64,000 nucleotides of DNA from positions 51,098,235 to 51,162,234 of the forward strand of contig CM058231.1 in NCBI GenBank assembly GCA_030180135.1, given 5' to 3'. Position numbers and translations under genes: made by a program. Shown here piece after piece: positions 1 to 11,766 of the stretch; position 1 is the first letter of the stretch; each line of letters starts with the position of its first letter. Source of the DNA: Orychophragmus violaceus. Its lineage: Eukaryota; Streptophyta; Magnoliopsida; Brassicales; Brassicaceae. The notes beneath the pieces were generated by a model that saw only the letters and a list, made by a program, of their open reading frames with translations, ran no database searches and was not told where the DNA came from.

Positions 1-1694
1 CCTTTCTTGGAATCACGCATTTGGAATCTGTGCAAGACCTTATCTATATAAGTATCTTGAGATAATCCAATAAGCTTATTTAATCTATCTCTATAGATTC
101 TTATTCCAAGAATGTACGCGGCTTCTCCCATGTCTTTCATTGAGAAACAACTTCTTAGCCAGGTCTTTACAGAATTAAGCATAGGAATGTCATTTCCAAT
201 CAGAAGTATGTCATCCACATACAATACTAAGAAAACAACTGCACTCCCACTAGTCTTCTTGTAAACGCAAGGTTCTTCTTCGTTTCTAATGAAATCAAAC
301 TCTTTGATTGCCTCATTAAAATGAAGATTCCAACTCCGAGATTCTTGCTTCAAACCATAAATGGAACGTTGAAGCTTGCACACCTTCCTAGCATTTCCAT
401 GGACTGTGAAACCCTCAGGTTGTGTCATGTACACATCCTCTTCGAGATTTCCATTAAGGAAAGCTGTTTTCACATCCATCTGCCATATCTCATAATCATA
501 ATAAGCGGCAATTGCTAGGAGAATCCGAATGGACTTAAGCATTGCGACTGGGGAATAGGTTTCATCATAGTCTATACCATGAATTTGCTTGTAACTTTTA
601 GCCACCAATCTAGCTTTGTATATCTGTATATTACCATCCATGTCTGTTTTCTTCTTGAAAACCCATTTACACTCAATGGTTTTGACACCATCAGGTAAAT
701 CAACCAAAGTCCATACTTTGTTTACTGACATGGATTCCATTTCGGATTTTGCGGCTTCTTGCCATTTTTCGGAGTCAGAGCCCATCATTGCTTCCTCAAA
801 GGACGTAGGTTCATCACTCTCTCTTATCAATAGTTCATGATGATCAGTCACCAAAAACCCATATCTAACAGGTTTGTGACGTATCCTCTCGGATCTACGT
901 ACCTCAGGTTCCACAAGTGTAGATTCTACGACTCTTCGTAAATCTAATTGATCCTCTTCATGAGAATCCGGAACAATCTCCTGTGTTTCTCGAACTTCTT
1001 CGAGATGTACTTTACTCCCACTGTTTTTCTTGGAAAGAAATTCTCTTTCTAGAAAAGCACCATTACGAGCAACAAACACTTTGTTCTCGGTAGGGTTGTA
1101 AAAGTAATAACCTTTGGTTTCTTTGGGAAAACCAACGAAGTAGCATTTATCAGATTTGGGTCCGAGCTTATCGGTAAACATACGTTTAACATAAGCATCA
1201 CAACCCCAAATTTTCAGAAAAGACAAATTTGGAACTCTTCCAGTCCATATCTCATATGGTGTCTTCTCAAATGATTTTGATAGACATTTGTTTAGCGTAA
1301 ACGCAGACGTTTCTAGAGCGTATCCCCAAAAGTATAATGGAAGATCTGCATGACTCATCATTGATCGAACCATATCTAATAAAGTTCGATTTCTCCTTTC
1401 GGAAACACCATTCAGTTGTGGTGTTCCTAGAGGAGTGAGTTGTGAAACAATTCCACATTCTTTCAGATGGTCATCGAAAGTTTGACTCAAATATTCACCA
1501 CCTCGATCTGATCCAAGTGCTTTGATTGTCTTGCCAAGCTGGTTTTGTACTTCATTCTGAAATTCTTTGAACTTTTCAAAAGATTCAGACTTATGTTTCA
1601 TTAGATAAACATAACCATATCTACTGAAGTCGTCAGTAAATGTGATGAAGTACTGGTAGTTTCCTCTAGCAATTGTGTTCATCGGTCCACATAC
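1..1694 (-). pseudogene. Element A: decayed Ty1/copia pol, RT to integrase part
   Basis: This minus-strand copia pol fragment lies collinear with the better preserved pol at 3210-7187. Near 200-225 the reverse-transcriptase YVDDI box is still readable. Further right come the RT N-terminal part, the linker, and the integrase core with the SDRGGEY and SERRN signatures (about 1510-1380). Many stops and frameshifts interrupt it, so it is not a functional gene. It stops abruptly at 1694, where the TGTTGGAAC end of an inserted LTR element begins. The same element resumes at 9437. The five bases CATAC at 1690-1694 are repeated at 9437-9441 and are the target-site duplication of that insertion. Family assignment is secure; the finer lineage is not assigned. 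Confidence 0.88.
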
Positions 1695-2355
1695 TGTTGG
1701 AACGTTTAGGGGTTAATCCTGATTCAGTTCTTCAGATTAATTCATCCTAAACATGCGGATCTAGGTTCTCTTGAATAGAAACATTAGATGATCTCACCTT
1801 TTACCTGTTTGTTGCAGCGGAAGAGATAGAACAGGTCAGAGATCAGATAGAAACACCGAGAGATGAATCCTCCAAAGGCTCACACACGCGATCACAGAAA
1901 ACGGCTGCTAGACCGGGCTGATGGGAGGCGCAGGGAGAGAGAGATTCGGCGCTGGGGGCTAGGGTTACTGGAGAAAACAGACACGAGTTTTATTTATAAC
2001 ACTCGTTCAGTTCCGTTTGGGCCTTTTGGCCCAAATACCAATTAACTCCAAGACGTTCGCGCACTGCATCGATCGACACACAGTGGCCAAACCCTTTTAT
2101 TCTCTCTCTAAGTACAGTAAATGCCTAGCACTTTTACCGTACTTCTGCTAAGCCGTTCCTACATATTTTCCTGTTAGCTTAGGCGTGTGACCCATATGGG
2201 ATCATATAATAAAGGCAATAAGTCCAAGACTTATAGATCATGAGCGGACTCTAGCAAGCCATCATGACCCCCAGTATTATATGACTTATGTCTGATCATT
2301 GACATACTCTTACTTTCTAGAGACAGTACCGAGATTACTGGACACAATTCCAACA
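1695..2355 (-). repeat. Copy 1, 3' LTR
   Basis: 661-bp terminal repeat with TG...CA ends, matching 8755-9436 apart from a 21-base deletion near 2065-2080 that removes one of two neighbouring TCGATCGA palindromes. On the minus strand a TATAAATA box (complement of 1991-1998) is a plausible U3 promoter element. Adjacent to its right end the minus strand reads ACAAGTGGGAGAT, a polypurine-tract-like primer. Confidence 0.95.
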
Positions 2356-3209
2356 ATCTCCCACTTGTACTGGAATCTCTGTATTCATAATCCTTTTGCC
2401 ACAATATCTTGATTAGTCATAAGGCAAGATTAGTGTCATCCTTATAAAGCCTAATCTTGTTCATCGGACTCTGATTTGATACTGACAATCCAAACGACTC
2501 GGGAAAGTCCGTTTGAGCATGGCCATGCGTTTTCCAGTATTCAAATCTCCGATTGGCCTAGAGATATTCACTCCATTTATATTGGAGGGACAAATCCCGT
2601 CTTGTTCCATCACTGTAAACTACTCATTTCATAATGTACCCAAACAAGGTCCTTATAACTATCGCAGAACGATAGCGTTAGACAATGATCAAAGTACATC
2701 AGTCCATGGGCAGTCACATGCATGTGAACTCAGGTCTAAGGACTATACTCTATAGTCGTAGTAAGAATCTCTTATGACACAGATATAAATATCCTGAAGA
2801 GTTCTTATAAGCGGGTCTTGTCCGGTCGTATGTTCCCAACATACACCTATGTACTGACTTTGATGCCGCGCATCTATGACACACTGAGACTTTGTCATAA
2901 GTCACGTACCAATCCAGTCTCACACGGTTGTTGGTGTTCCAGTCTCAACAACCTTCGACTAGGGACAGGATGATATAAAACATTTATCAAATATAGGGTC
3001 TCATGATCAAGCTAAATGACTTTGATGACTCAAGATCAAGTCACTTACTTCGATGACCTATAAAATGCTTCATATCATTTTGGAACGATTATTTCATCAC
3101 AGTTAAAATAATCTTGAAATAATAATTTCATTAAAACATAAAATAATGTTTTACAAGAACATATCAAATAACTAAAATAAAGCTCACAAAACTCCCACTC
3201 AAATTTAGA
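2356..3209 (-). other. Copy 1 3' untranslated region with polypurine tract
   Basis: About 850 bp between the pol stop and the 3' LTR. The purine-rich stretch next to the LTR (complement of 2356-2368) fits the plus-strand primer. The rest has no recognisable coding domain. The homologous stretch in copy 2 is 59021-59871 and is very similar. Confidence 0.75.
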
Positions 3210-6200
3210 TTACATTTCAATGTTTCTAATGCCTACAGCTTCAGTCAGGAACTCGAGCTTAGGCCTTGGGAGTGGCTTTGTCAACGGATCAGCGACATTA
3301 TCATCTGTCGGAACTCGGCTGATCTTGACTTCCTTTCTATTTACGATGTCACGTATCAAGTGAAATCTTCTTTGAACATGCTTGGATTTCTGGTGTGATC
3401 TTGGTTCCTTTGCCTGAGCTATAGCACCATTGTTGTCACAAAACAGTGCCAGAGGCTCAGCCGCATCTGGTATCACACCTAGTTCCATAATGAACTTTCG
3501 TATCCAAACAGCTTCCTTCGCTGCTTCTGAGGCGGCGATATATTCAACTTCTGTAGTGGAATCAGCAACGGTGTCCTGCTTGGAGCTTCTCCAACTTACT
3601 GCACCGCCATTCAGACAAAAGACATAACCGGACTGTGACCGGAAATCATCTGTGTCTGTCTGGAAACTTGCGTCCGTGAATCCACTGACTTTAAGCACAT
3701 CACTTCCACCGTACACCAAGAACTTATCCTTAGTATGTCTTAGATACTTCAAGATATTCTTTACGGCAATCCAATGGTTTTCACCTGGATTTGACTGGTA
3801 TCTACTCGTCATGCTCAATGCATAAGCAACATCAGGACGAGTACAGATCATGGCATACATGACAGATCCTATTGCAGATGCATAAGGAATATTCTTCATG
3901 CGCTCAAGCTCAGCAGCCGACGTAGGGCTCTGCTTCTTGCTTAGCGTTGTGCCATGCACCATTGGCGTGAAGCCCTTCTTGGAATCTTTCATGCTGAATC
4001 TTTGTAGGACTTTGTCAATGTATGAGTCTTGACACAAGCCTATCAGCCTCTTAGGTCTATCCCGATAGATCCTAATTCCAAGAACGTATGCGGCTTCACC
4101 CATGTCTTTCATGGAAAAACAACTTCCAAGCCAGTCCTTTACAGACTTCAGCATTGGAACGTCGTTTCCGAGAAGCAGTATGTCATCGACATACAGAATA
4201 AGAAATACAATTTTGCTCTCACTAGTTTTCTTATACACGCATTGTTCTTCTTCGTTTCTGATGAAGTCAAATTGCTTGATCGCTTCATCAAAACGAAGAT
4301 TCTAGCTCCTCGATGCTTGCTTCAATCCATAAATGGATTTATGAAGCTTGCATACTTTCCCAGCATTCTTTGGATCTATGTAACCGTCAGGTTGCGTCAT
4401 ATACACATCCTCTTCCAGAATACCATTCAGGAAGGCGGTTTTCACGTCCATCTGCCAAATTTCATAATCATGAAAAGCTGCAGTTGCTAGTAGAATCCGA
4501 ATAGATTTCATCATAGCCACTGGTGAATAGGTTTCATCGTAATCCACACCGTGAACTTGTCTGAAACCTTTTGCCACCAACCTGGCTTTGTAAATCTGGA
4601 CATTTCCATCCACGTCAATCTTCTTCTTGAAGATCCATTTGCACTCGATGGCTTTTACACCAACGGGTAAGTCAACCAACGAAAACACTTGGTTGACCGA
4701 CATGGAGTCCATTTCGGAATCAGTGGCCTTGCGCCACTTAGAGGAATCTGGGCCCATCATGGCTTGATTGAAGTTCGATGGTTCATCACCATCAATGATC
4801 AAAAGATCATGACAGTCAGTCACGAGGAATCCTTGATATCTCTCGGGTTCGTGACGGATCCTCCCGGATCTTCGAACTTCAGGTACCACAGGTTCAGGCT
4901 CTACAATTTCTTGTAGGGCCTCCTCCTGCTCTTCCTCATTAGGTTGAGCAGTATCCTGTTCATCTTGAATTTCTTCAAGCAGTACCTTACTCCCACTGTC
5001 TTTCTTAGAGAGAAACTCCCTCTCAAGAAAGTTACAATCCCGGGCAACAAAAATCTTGTTCTCGGAACGTAGATAGAAGTAATAAGCCTTGGTTTCCCGT
5101 GGATAACCAATGAAGTAGCATTTGTCAGATTTTGGTGTAAGCTTGTCTGAGATCAATCTCTTGACGTAGGCCTCACAACCCCAAATTCTGAGATAAGACA
5201 GCACTGGAGCTTCTCCAGTCCATAATTCATATGGTGTCTTTGCTACTGCTTTTGATGGCGCTCTATTTAGAGTGAACACTGCTGTTAGCAGAGCATATCC
5301 CGAAAGGGATATTGGAAGGTCTGTGTGACTCATCATAGATCGAACCATATCCAATAAGGTCTGATTTCTCCTCTCAGACACACCATTCCATTGAGGTGTT
5401 CCAGGAGGAGTGAGTTGGGATACGATCCCACACTCTCTCAGATGATCACTGAATTCCTGGCTTAAGTATTCTCCTCCTCGGTCGGACCGAAGAGCCTTAA
5501 TGCTTTTGCCAAGTTGGTTCTGTACTTCATTTTGGAATTCTCTGAACTTCTCAAAAGATTCAGACTTATGTTTCATCAAATAAACATATCCATACCTACT
5601 GAAATCATCAGTGAAGGTAATGAAGTACTGATAGTTTCCTCTTGCATTTGTGGACATTGGGCCACACACATCAGTGTGTATCAGGCCCAATAAGTCACTG
5701 GCCCTCTCGTTAGGTTTATTAAAGGGGGCCCGTGTCATTTTGCCCATCATGCATGATTCGCATTTCTCACATGACTCAAAGTCAAATGAGCCAAGAAGTC
5801 CATTTGAATGGAGCCTCTTGATGCGTTTCTCGCTGATGTGCCCTAAACGACAATGCCATAGAAACGTTCGGTTTTCCTCATTAGGTTTAAACCGTTTTGT
5901 ATTAATGTTATATATTGGCGCGGATTGATCGAGTATGTAAAGCCCATTCGAAAGAGGGGCAGAACCATAGAACAAATTGTTGCGATTGAAGGAACATAAT
6001 TTATTCTTAACTGAAAAATCATAACCTTCCAAATCCAACAAAGAAATTGAAATAATATTTCTGTTTATAGCAGGTACAAAATAACAATTATTCAGTTCTA
6101 AAATCAATCCCGAAGGTAAAGACAACAAGTATGTGCCTACAGCTAGTGCTGAAACTTTCGCTCCATTCCCAACTCGTAGCTCCACTTGTCCTTGCTTCAG

Positions 6201-7187
6201 CCTTCTACTGTTGCTGAGTGCCTGCATATTAGTACAAATATGAGCCCCACAACCAGTATCCAAGACCCATGAGGTATTATCAGAAGTAGTTGTATTAACT
6301 TCTATAACAAAAATACCTGATGAAGAAGTCTCGAAAGTCTTCTTCTTCAATTCCTTTAGACCTTCCTGGAATTTCTTACAATCTCTTCTCCAATGCCCCA
6401 GTTCTTTGCAGAACCTGCACATGTCAGTAGGCCCAGCCTTGGACTTGGGCTTGGGCTTTGGCGTGTCCTTGTCCGTGACTTGGACAGCCTTGGCCTTCCC
6501 CTTATCCTTAGCAGAGGATTTCTTAAACCCCTTGCCCTTTTGCACCATAAGCACATTGGGGTCCTTGGCGGTTTTCCTCAAGTTGGGCTCTGCAGTCTTG
6601 AGCATTCCGTGAAGCTCAGGTAGTGTCTTACTCAAGCCATGCATGTTAAAGTTCAGAATGAACTGATCATAGCTTGCAGGTAAAGACTGCAGAATGATGT
6701 CGCAGGCAAGTTCCTGGCTGATTGGGCAGTCGAGTTTCTGAAGATGATCGAGATAACCCATCATCTTCAAGACATGAGGACTCACTGCCGCATTCGCAGC
6801 CAACTTACAGTCCAAGAGGTTCTTAACTGTCTGGAACCTCTCAGTCCTAGCCTGCTCCTGAAAAAGCGATTTCAGGCTTGCCATTATCTCGATGGGAGAC
6901 AATACACTTTCGAACTGTTTTTGCAGCTCAGGAGTCATTGTCACCAACATCAGGCAATAGACATCATTTTCATCTGACGAATGCTTTTCCCAAGCATTGT
7001 GCAGAGTCCTGGCAGCATTGGCAAGAGGCCTCTCGGGGAGGGGATCACGAAGGACATAATCCTTCTTCTCCTGCTTGAGGACCAGCCTCAAGTTCCTTGA
7101 CCATGTCAGGAAATTCGTTCCAGTCAGCTTCTCCTTCTCGAGAACAGACCGGATCGAGAATGTGTTTTGTGTGCTTGTAGTAGTCAT
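3210..7187 (-). pseudogene. Copy 1 gag-pol polyprotein, one internal stop
   Basis: One reading frame of 1325 codons runs from ATG 7187-7185 to 3210, broken by a single TAG at 4304-4302 where copy 2 has a Trp codon. Order: gag; a zinc knuckle of type CX2CX4HX4C around residues 258-271; aspartic protease DTGCG near 308; integrase zinc region (HCRLGH...CESC) near 443; integrase core Asp (HTDVCGP), Asp (SDRGGEY) and Glu (SERRN) near 506, 566 and 603; RT with QMDVKTAFLNG and YVDDIL near 1000; RNase H with FTDAS and a C-terminal SKHV region. PR-INT-RT-RH order defines Ty1/copia. The protein would make virus-like particles, copy RNA into cDNA and integrate it. The stop falls at the start of the RT second half, so RT and RNase H would be lost without readthrough. 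Confidence 0.93.
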
Positions 7188-8741
7188 ATCTGAAATATAT
7201 AAATAAAAAGGTTATTAGTTATTATGTTCAAAATGACTAATCTCGTATTAAAAAAATTTAATATGATTAATCACGCATTATATTCAATAACATCAGTTAC
7301 CCTCAATAGAATATAATGATTCCAAGATCCACATATAACTAAGATTAAAGTGGGCCACTGGCCGTCACCCAACCTTAGCCTATATCGGTAAGCCCTATAT
7401 CGGCTAATTATATCCGTGATATAACTCTTGGTTGTGAATCTGGGCCCGAGGCCCAATCCACTCTGATGTCTCAAGGCCCGGGACTCCCGATGGCCTAGTC
7501 AAGAAAACCAGACTATACAGTCATGTAATCATTAATGTCTGGGACTCCCAATGACATTTATGAATCACAAACCGTCTTATCCACGCAAAAGTAGACACCC
7601 TCACACTGTAAGGCCATGAATACAATTGAATGGGCTTCGACAGCTGACATAGCCAGGACAAGACATCCAACGCTTGATATTATTTGAGGTTCGTAGGTTT
7701 ATTAAAATTTCATTCCCAAAATAGAAGATTACTATTTCGGGAAACTTTCTATTTTTGGAAACCTACTATTTTTGGAAACTTTCTAAAATTGGAAACTTTC
7801 TAAAACCGGAAACTTTCTAACTTTAGAAATTTCTTAAAATCCAAAACCCGCAAATCCAGAAACTTCTATTTTAAGAAACTTTCTAATTTCAAAATTTCGG
7901 AAACTATAATTTAAAATCGACTTTATATTTTATAAAATAAATTTTAAATTGATCTGAAGAAAGACTCAAATAATTGGCCCAATTGTTTTAACTTCTTGGC
8001 CCGAGGCCCAAGAATTGGTCCATGTCCAAGACATGACCCAATTGTCCAATTATTTGACATAACCGGTCTGGTTCATTAAAATTGGTCTAACCAAATTTTA
8101 GTTACTACGATGACCACAATTGTCAACCGGTTATTTACTAAACCGGATTTTCTCAATTTATTTGGTCCAACCAAATCAAATTAGAAAATCCTGGTTTAGG
8201 CACTAAATCCAATAATTATTTCGACATTGGATTTCTTATCCCGGTTTAACCAGAACTTAATAAATTTATTAAGTCTGTTTATTAAACCGTGACGGTTTAA
8301 GTTTTTAATTAAATTAAACCGAGCCAAAACCCTAACCGCATCGATCGATGCTCTCAGCAACGATCCTGCAACGATCGTGCATCGATCCTGCATCGATCGA
8401 TGCTCTCACGCGTGCACGAAACGGTCAACAGATTTGGCCGAGAGATTCTCGCGAGATCCATGCGATCGTTTGATCGATCCATGCGATCGTGGTCAATCTC
8501 TCGCGGTTGCAACGATCGATCCATGCATTGCATCGATCGATGCAATGCGATCTCAGTCGATGCAAAATCAGTTTAGGTCGCATACCAAATCAATATAGCT
8601 TGGTCATGCGATTTTTCAACTGTTTGTTTAGGATTCAATTCTTGTTTCTTAAGTGTTTTAATCTTATCAGTAGATTGATTCAAAAACACCTCTTTAAACA
8701 ATCCTAAAAATGAATCTAAACAAGAAAAACCAGAACCAATG
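7188..8741 (-). other. Copy 1 long 5' leader
   Basis: About 1.55 kb of non-coding leader separate gag from the primer-binding site, long for a copia element. 7700-7920 is a run of degenerate GGAAACTTTCTAAAA-like units. 8339-8560 is packed with GATC-centred palindromes, including a perfect 24-bp palindrome at 8525-8548. No conserved coding domain is visible. Confidence 0.7.
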
Positions 8742-8753
8742 GCTCTGATACCA
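8742..8753 (-). promoter_or_regulatory. Primer-binding site, initiator Met tRNA (copy 1)
   Basis: On the minus strand the bases next to the 5' LTR, after one spacer base, read TGGTATCAGAGC, the standard complement of the 3' end of plant initiator Met tRNA. This fixes the element's orientation. Confidence 0.95.
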
Positions 8754-8754
8754 C

Positions 8755-9436
8755 TGTTGGAACGTTTAGGGGTTAATCCTGATTCAGTTCTTCAGATTAA
8801 TTCATCCTAAACATGCGGATCTAGGTTCTCTTGAATAGAAACATTAGATGATCTCACCTTTTACCTGTTTGTTGCAGCGGAAGAGATAGAACAGGTCAGA
8901 GATCAGATAGAAACACCGAGAGATGAATCCTCCAAAGGCTCACACACGCGATCACAGAAAACGGCTGCTAGACCGGGCTGATGGGAGGCGCAGGGAGAGA
9001 GAGATTCGGCGCTGGGGGCTAGGGTTACTGGAGAAAACAGACACGAGTTTTATTTATAACACTCGTTCAGTTCCGTTTGGGCCTTTTGGCCCAAATACCA
9101 ATTAACTCCAAGACGTTCGCGCACTGCATCGATCGATGCACCTTGTGCATCGATCGACACACAGTGGCCAAACCCTTTTATTCTCTCTCTAAGTACAGTA
9201 AATGCCTAGCACTTTTACCGTACTTCTGCTAAGCCGTTCCTACATATTTTCCTGTTAGCTTAGGCGTGTGACCCATATGGGATCATATAATAAAGGCAAT
9301 AAGTCCAAGACTTATAGATCATGAGCGGACTCTAGCAAGCCATCATGACCCCCAGTATTATATGACTTATGTCTGATCATTGACATACTCTTACTTTCTA
9401 GAGACAGTACCGAGATTACTGGACACAATTCCAACA
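8755..9436 (-). repeat. Copy 1, 5' LTR
   Basis: 682-bp terminal repeat, TGTTGGAA...TTCCAACA. It contains a TATAAATA box on the minus strand (complement of 9051-9058) and the intact paired palindrome module at 9125-9161. CATAC follows at 9437-9441. Confidence 0.95.
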
Positions 9437-10792
9437 CATACAACAGTATGTATAAGTTCCAATAAGTCCTTGGCTCTTTCTCTGTGTCCAGTAAAAGGAG
9501 CCTTAGTCATTTTTCCCAATAAACAAGATTCACATTTCTCATATGATTCATAATCAAATAAGCTCAAAAGTCCATCACTATGAAGCTTTTGAATGCGTTT
9601 CTCATTTATGGGGCCCAAACGACAATGCCAAAGAAAGGTTTGATTCGTGTCATTTGACTTGAATCTCTTGGTATTAATGTTATAGATTGGCACACTTTGG
9701 TTTAGAATATAAATCCCATTCTCTAATGGACCGCTACCATAAAATATATCATTGTAATCAAATGAACAACACTTGTTCTTAATTGAAAACTGATATCCTT
9801 CCAAATCCAAACAAGAAATAGAAATAATATTTCTGCTTATAGCAGGTACATAGTAGCAATTATTAAGTTCTAAAACCATGCCAGATGGTAAAGACAAATG
9901 AAATGTTCCTACGGCTAATGCAGCAACTCTTCCTCCATTTCCCACGCGCAGGTCCACTTGTCCTTTCTCCAAAGTCCTAATGTTGCTTAGGCCCTGCATA
10001 TTTGTACAAATATGAGCACCACAGCCGGTATCCAATACCCAAGAAGTAGAACCAGAAGTAGTAACATTTACTTCTATAACATAAATACCTGAAGATGAAG
10101 TCTCAAAAGTCTTCTTCTTCTTCTTTTTCAGATCTTCCAGGAATTTATTGCAGTTTCTTTTCCAATGCGCATAACCATTACAATAATGGCATTTATCATC
10201 TTTAGAAGGACCAGGTTAGACTTAGGAGCATGGTTAGACTTGCTTGGATTCACAATCGACCTCGTCTTCCCATCACCTCTGTTCTTACCATGTTTCTTAA
10301 ACTTTTTACCCTTTTGTACCATAAGGACATTTGGGGTGTCCTTCTTGATGTTAGGTTCAGCAGTTTTGAGCATCCCATTCAACTCAGTCAAAGTCTTTGT
10401 CAAGTTGTTCATGTTGTAGTTCATAACACACTGATCATAGGTTGACGGTCTTGGCTGATAGGACAATCCAGTTTTGCCAGGTTATCAATATAACCCATCA
10501 TCTTAATGACATGTGGGCTAACTGGATCATCTTTTGGTAGCTTGCACTCAATGAGAGTTTTAACCGTCTGGTATCTCTCAGTTTGTGCCTGCTTCTGAAA
10601 CATTCTTTTCAGGCCAGTGATCATGTCAATTGGCGACTCCACGTTCTCATATTGCTTCTGCAAGTCTGAGTTCATGGTAGCCAACATAAGACAACACATA
10701 TCCACCCTATCATTGACATGCTTGTCATAAGCATTTCTCTCTGCATGCTGAGCATTGGTCTTAGGTTTTTCAGGAAGAACATTTTCAAGGAC
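9437..10792 (-). pseudogene. Element A: integrase N-terminus, protease and gag remnant
   Basis: Continuation of the copia element interrupted at 1694. On the minus strand one reads HCRLGP...CESC (integrase zinc region, last His of the motif changed), a protease core DTGCGAHIC near 10020, a degraded zinc knuckle near 10150-10200, and gag text (NNLTKTL...LNGMLKTAEPN) to about 10790. The residue at the first catalytic Asp of integrase is Val in the HT-V-VC context, right at the insertion point. Frameshifts around 10100-10200 and 10460 break it. It ends at 10792, where a second insertion begins; gag and leader resume at 12793. Confidence 0.88.
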
Positions 10793-10796
10793 TGTT

Positions 10797-11766
10797 GAGA
10801 AACGGATGGTGCACTGCAAAAACAAAACGGAATTGAGTAAATCATCCATATTAATATCGACATTGACGGAACGACATCTACCAAATTGTGTGTTCCATGA
10901 CGTTTGGATAAGTTCCTTATGATCGTCAGGAACAACCAATGGAGACATCTCAACATAGAAATAATGTCGCTGCCAGTTGTTAATCTTGTTGGGCACATCC
11001 GTCACTACGTGATTGCCGCTCTTCATCTTGACTGCGAAACAACCCGGACTGATGTTCGTCATCGGATTTATTGAAGTCGCCTCCTCGAAAAAGCTAACGG
11101 TTATCGTCACATCGGCCTCAGCACCGAGAACAAGAAGACCGACCATGTGACGAACCGCGACGGCTGAGAGCTGAGAGATGGCGATTTCGCGACGATGGCA
11201 GTAGGAAACCAACAAGTCGGGCAAAGGTAACCAAAGTCGGGAGCCTCCACTATGGGTATTATCGAAATAAGACTCATAGAGAGTCAAATAACCCGGTGGA
11301 GGATTCCAAGGACGGTCGAGCGTACAGGGAATAAGGAATTTTATCTTCGGGTCGGCTCCGCAGCCTTGGAGTGTAGCGGTCACCGACTTCACATCAGAGC
11401 GAGTTTCGAAGACGTTTCCGTATGCATCACTGGGAACAGCCATCGACCCAGAGGGCGGAATATCGACATCAGATCCAATTCCTTTATATCAACATCTTCG
11501 TCGGAATCATCGAGATCCGAATCACAAAGTTGCGGAGTCACAAACTGGTTTTGACTTGAGTGTTCCGCGGCATCCGCCTGTTGTGACGATTCGCGACGAT
11601 GGATAAGCTCCTCAGCAGCGAAATAGCCGGGATGGTTTCTCAAATCAGAGGAAGTGGTGGCAGAAGACGATCCCGAGGAACTACTATGACGACTTGACGA
11701 TTCATCTGTGGACGAAACAGAGACGACTTCTTTGTCCTTGCTTCCGGAACAACGAACCAGCGACAT
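10797..11766 (-). pseudogene. Antisense accessory ORF of a Tat-like gypsy element
   Basis: Minus-strand coding remnant from ATG 11766-11764 (MSLVRCSG...). A Ser/Asp-rich N-terminus is followed, after a frameshift near 11470, by RPWNPPPGYLTLYESYFD...LWLPLPDLLVSYCHRREIAISQLS and then PNKINNWQRHYFYVEM. This pattern resembles the plant 'putative gypsy-type transposon' domain found in additional ORFs of Tat-lineage retrotransposons; its biochemical role is not known to me. The C-terminal coiled-coil part seen in the relative at 14690-16593 is missing. At 10792 the frame runs on into copia gag of element A, giving a chimeric open frame 11443-10421. Confidence 0.6.

Larger units (their letters stand above)
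1695..9436 (-). mobile_element. Copy 1: near-complete Ty1/copia LTR retrotransposon
   Basis: Complete structure on the minus strand: 3' LTR 1695-2355, polypurine tract just right of 2355, gag-pol 3210-7187, long leader, primer-binding site 8742-8753, 5' LTR 8755-9436. LTRs begin TGTTGGAA and end TTCCAACA. CATAC flanks it on both sides. By eye the two LTRs agree throughout except for a 21-base deletion in the left one, which implies recent insertion. It sits inside element A. Its coding frame carries one nonsense codon, so it is probably non-autonomous as it stands. A close relative (copy 2) occupies 58349-64000. Confidence 0.95.

Noticed and set aside
2513..2755. An 80-codon plus-strand ORF in the 3' UTR of copy 1, repeated at 59178-59420 in copy 2
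   Set aside because: It is antisense to the element and the copies are near-identical overall. The few differences I can see all change the amino acid, which gives no sign of selection for a protein.
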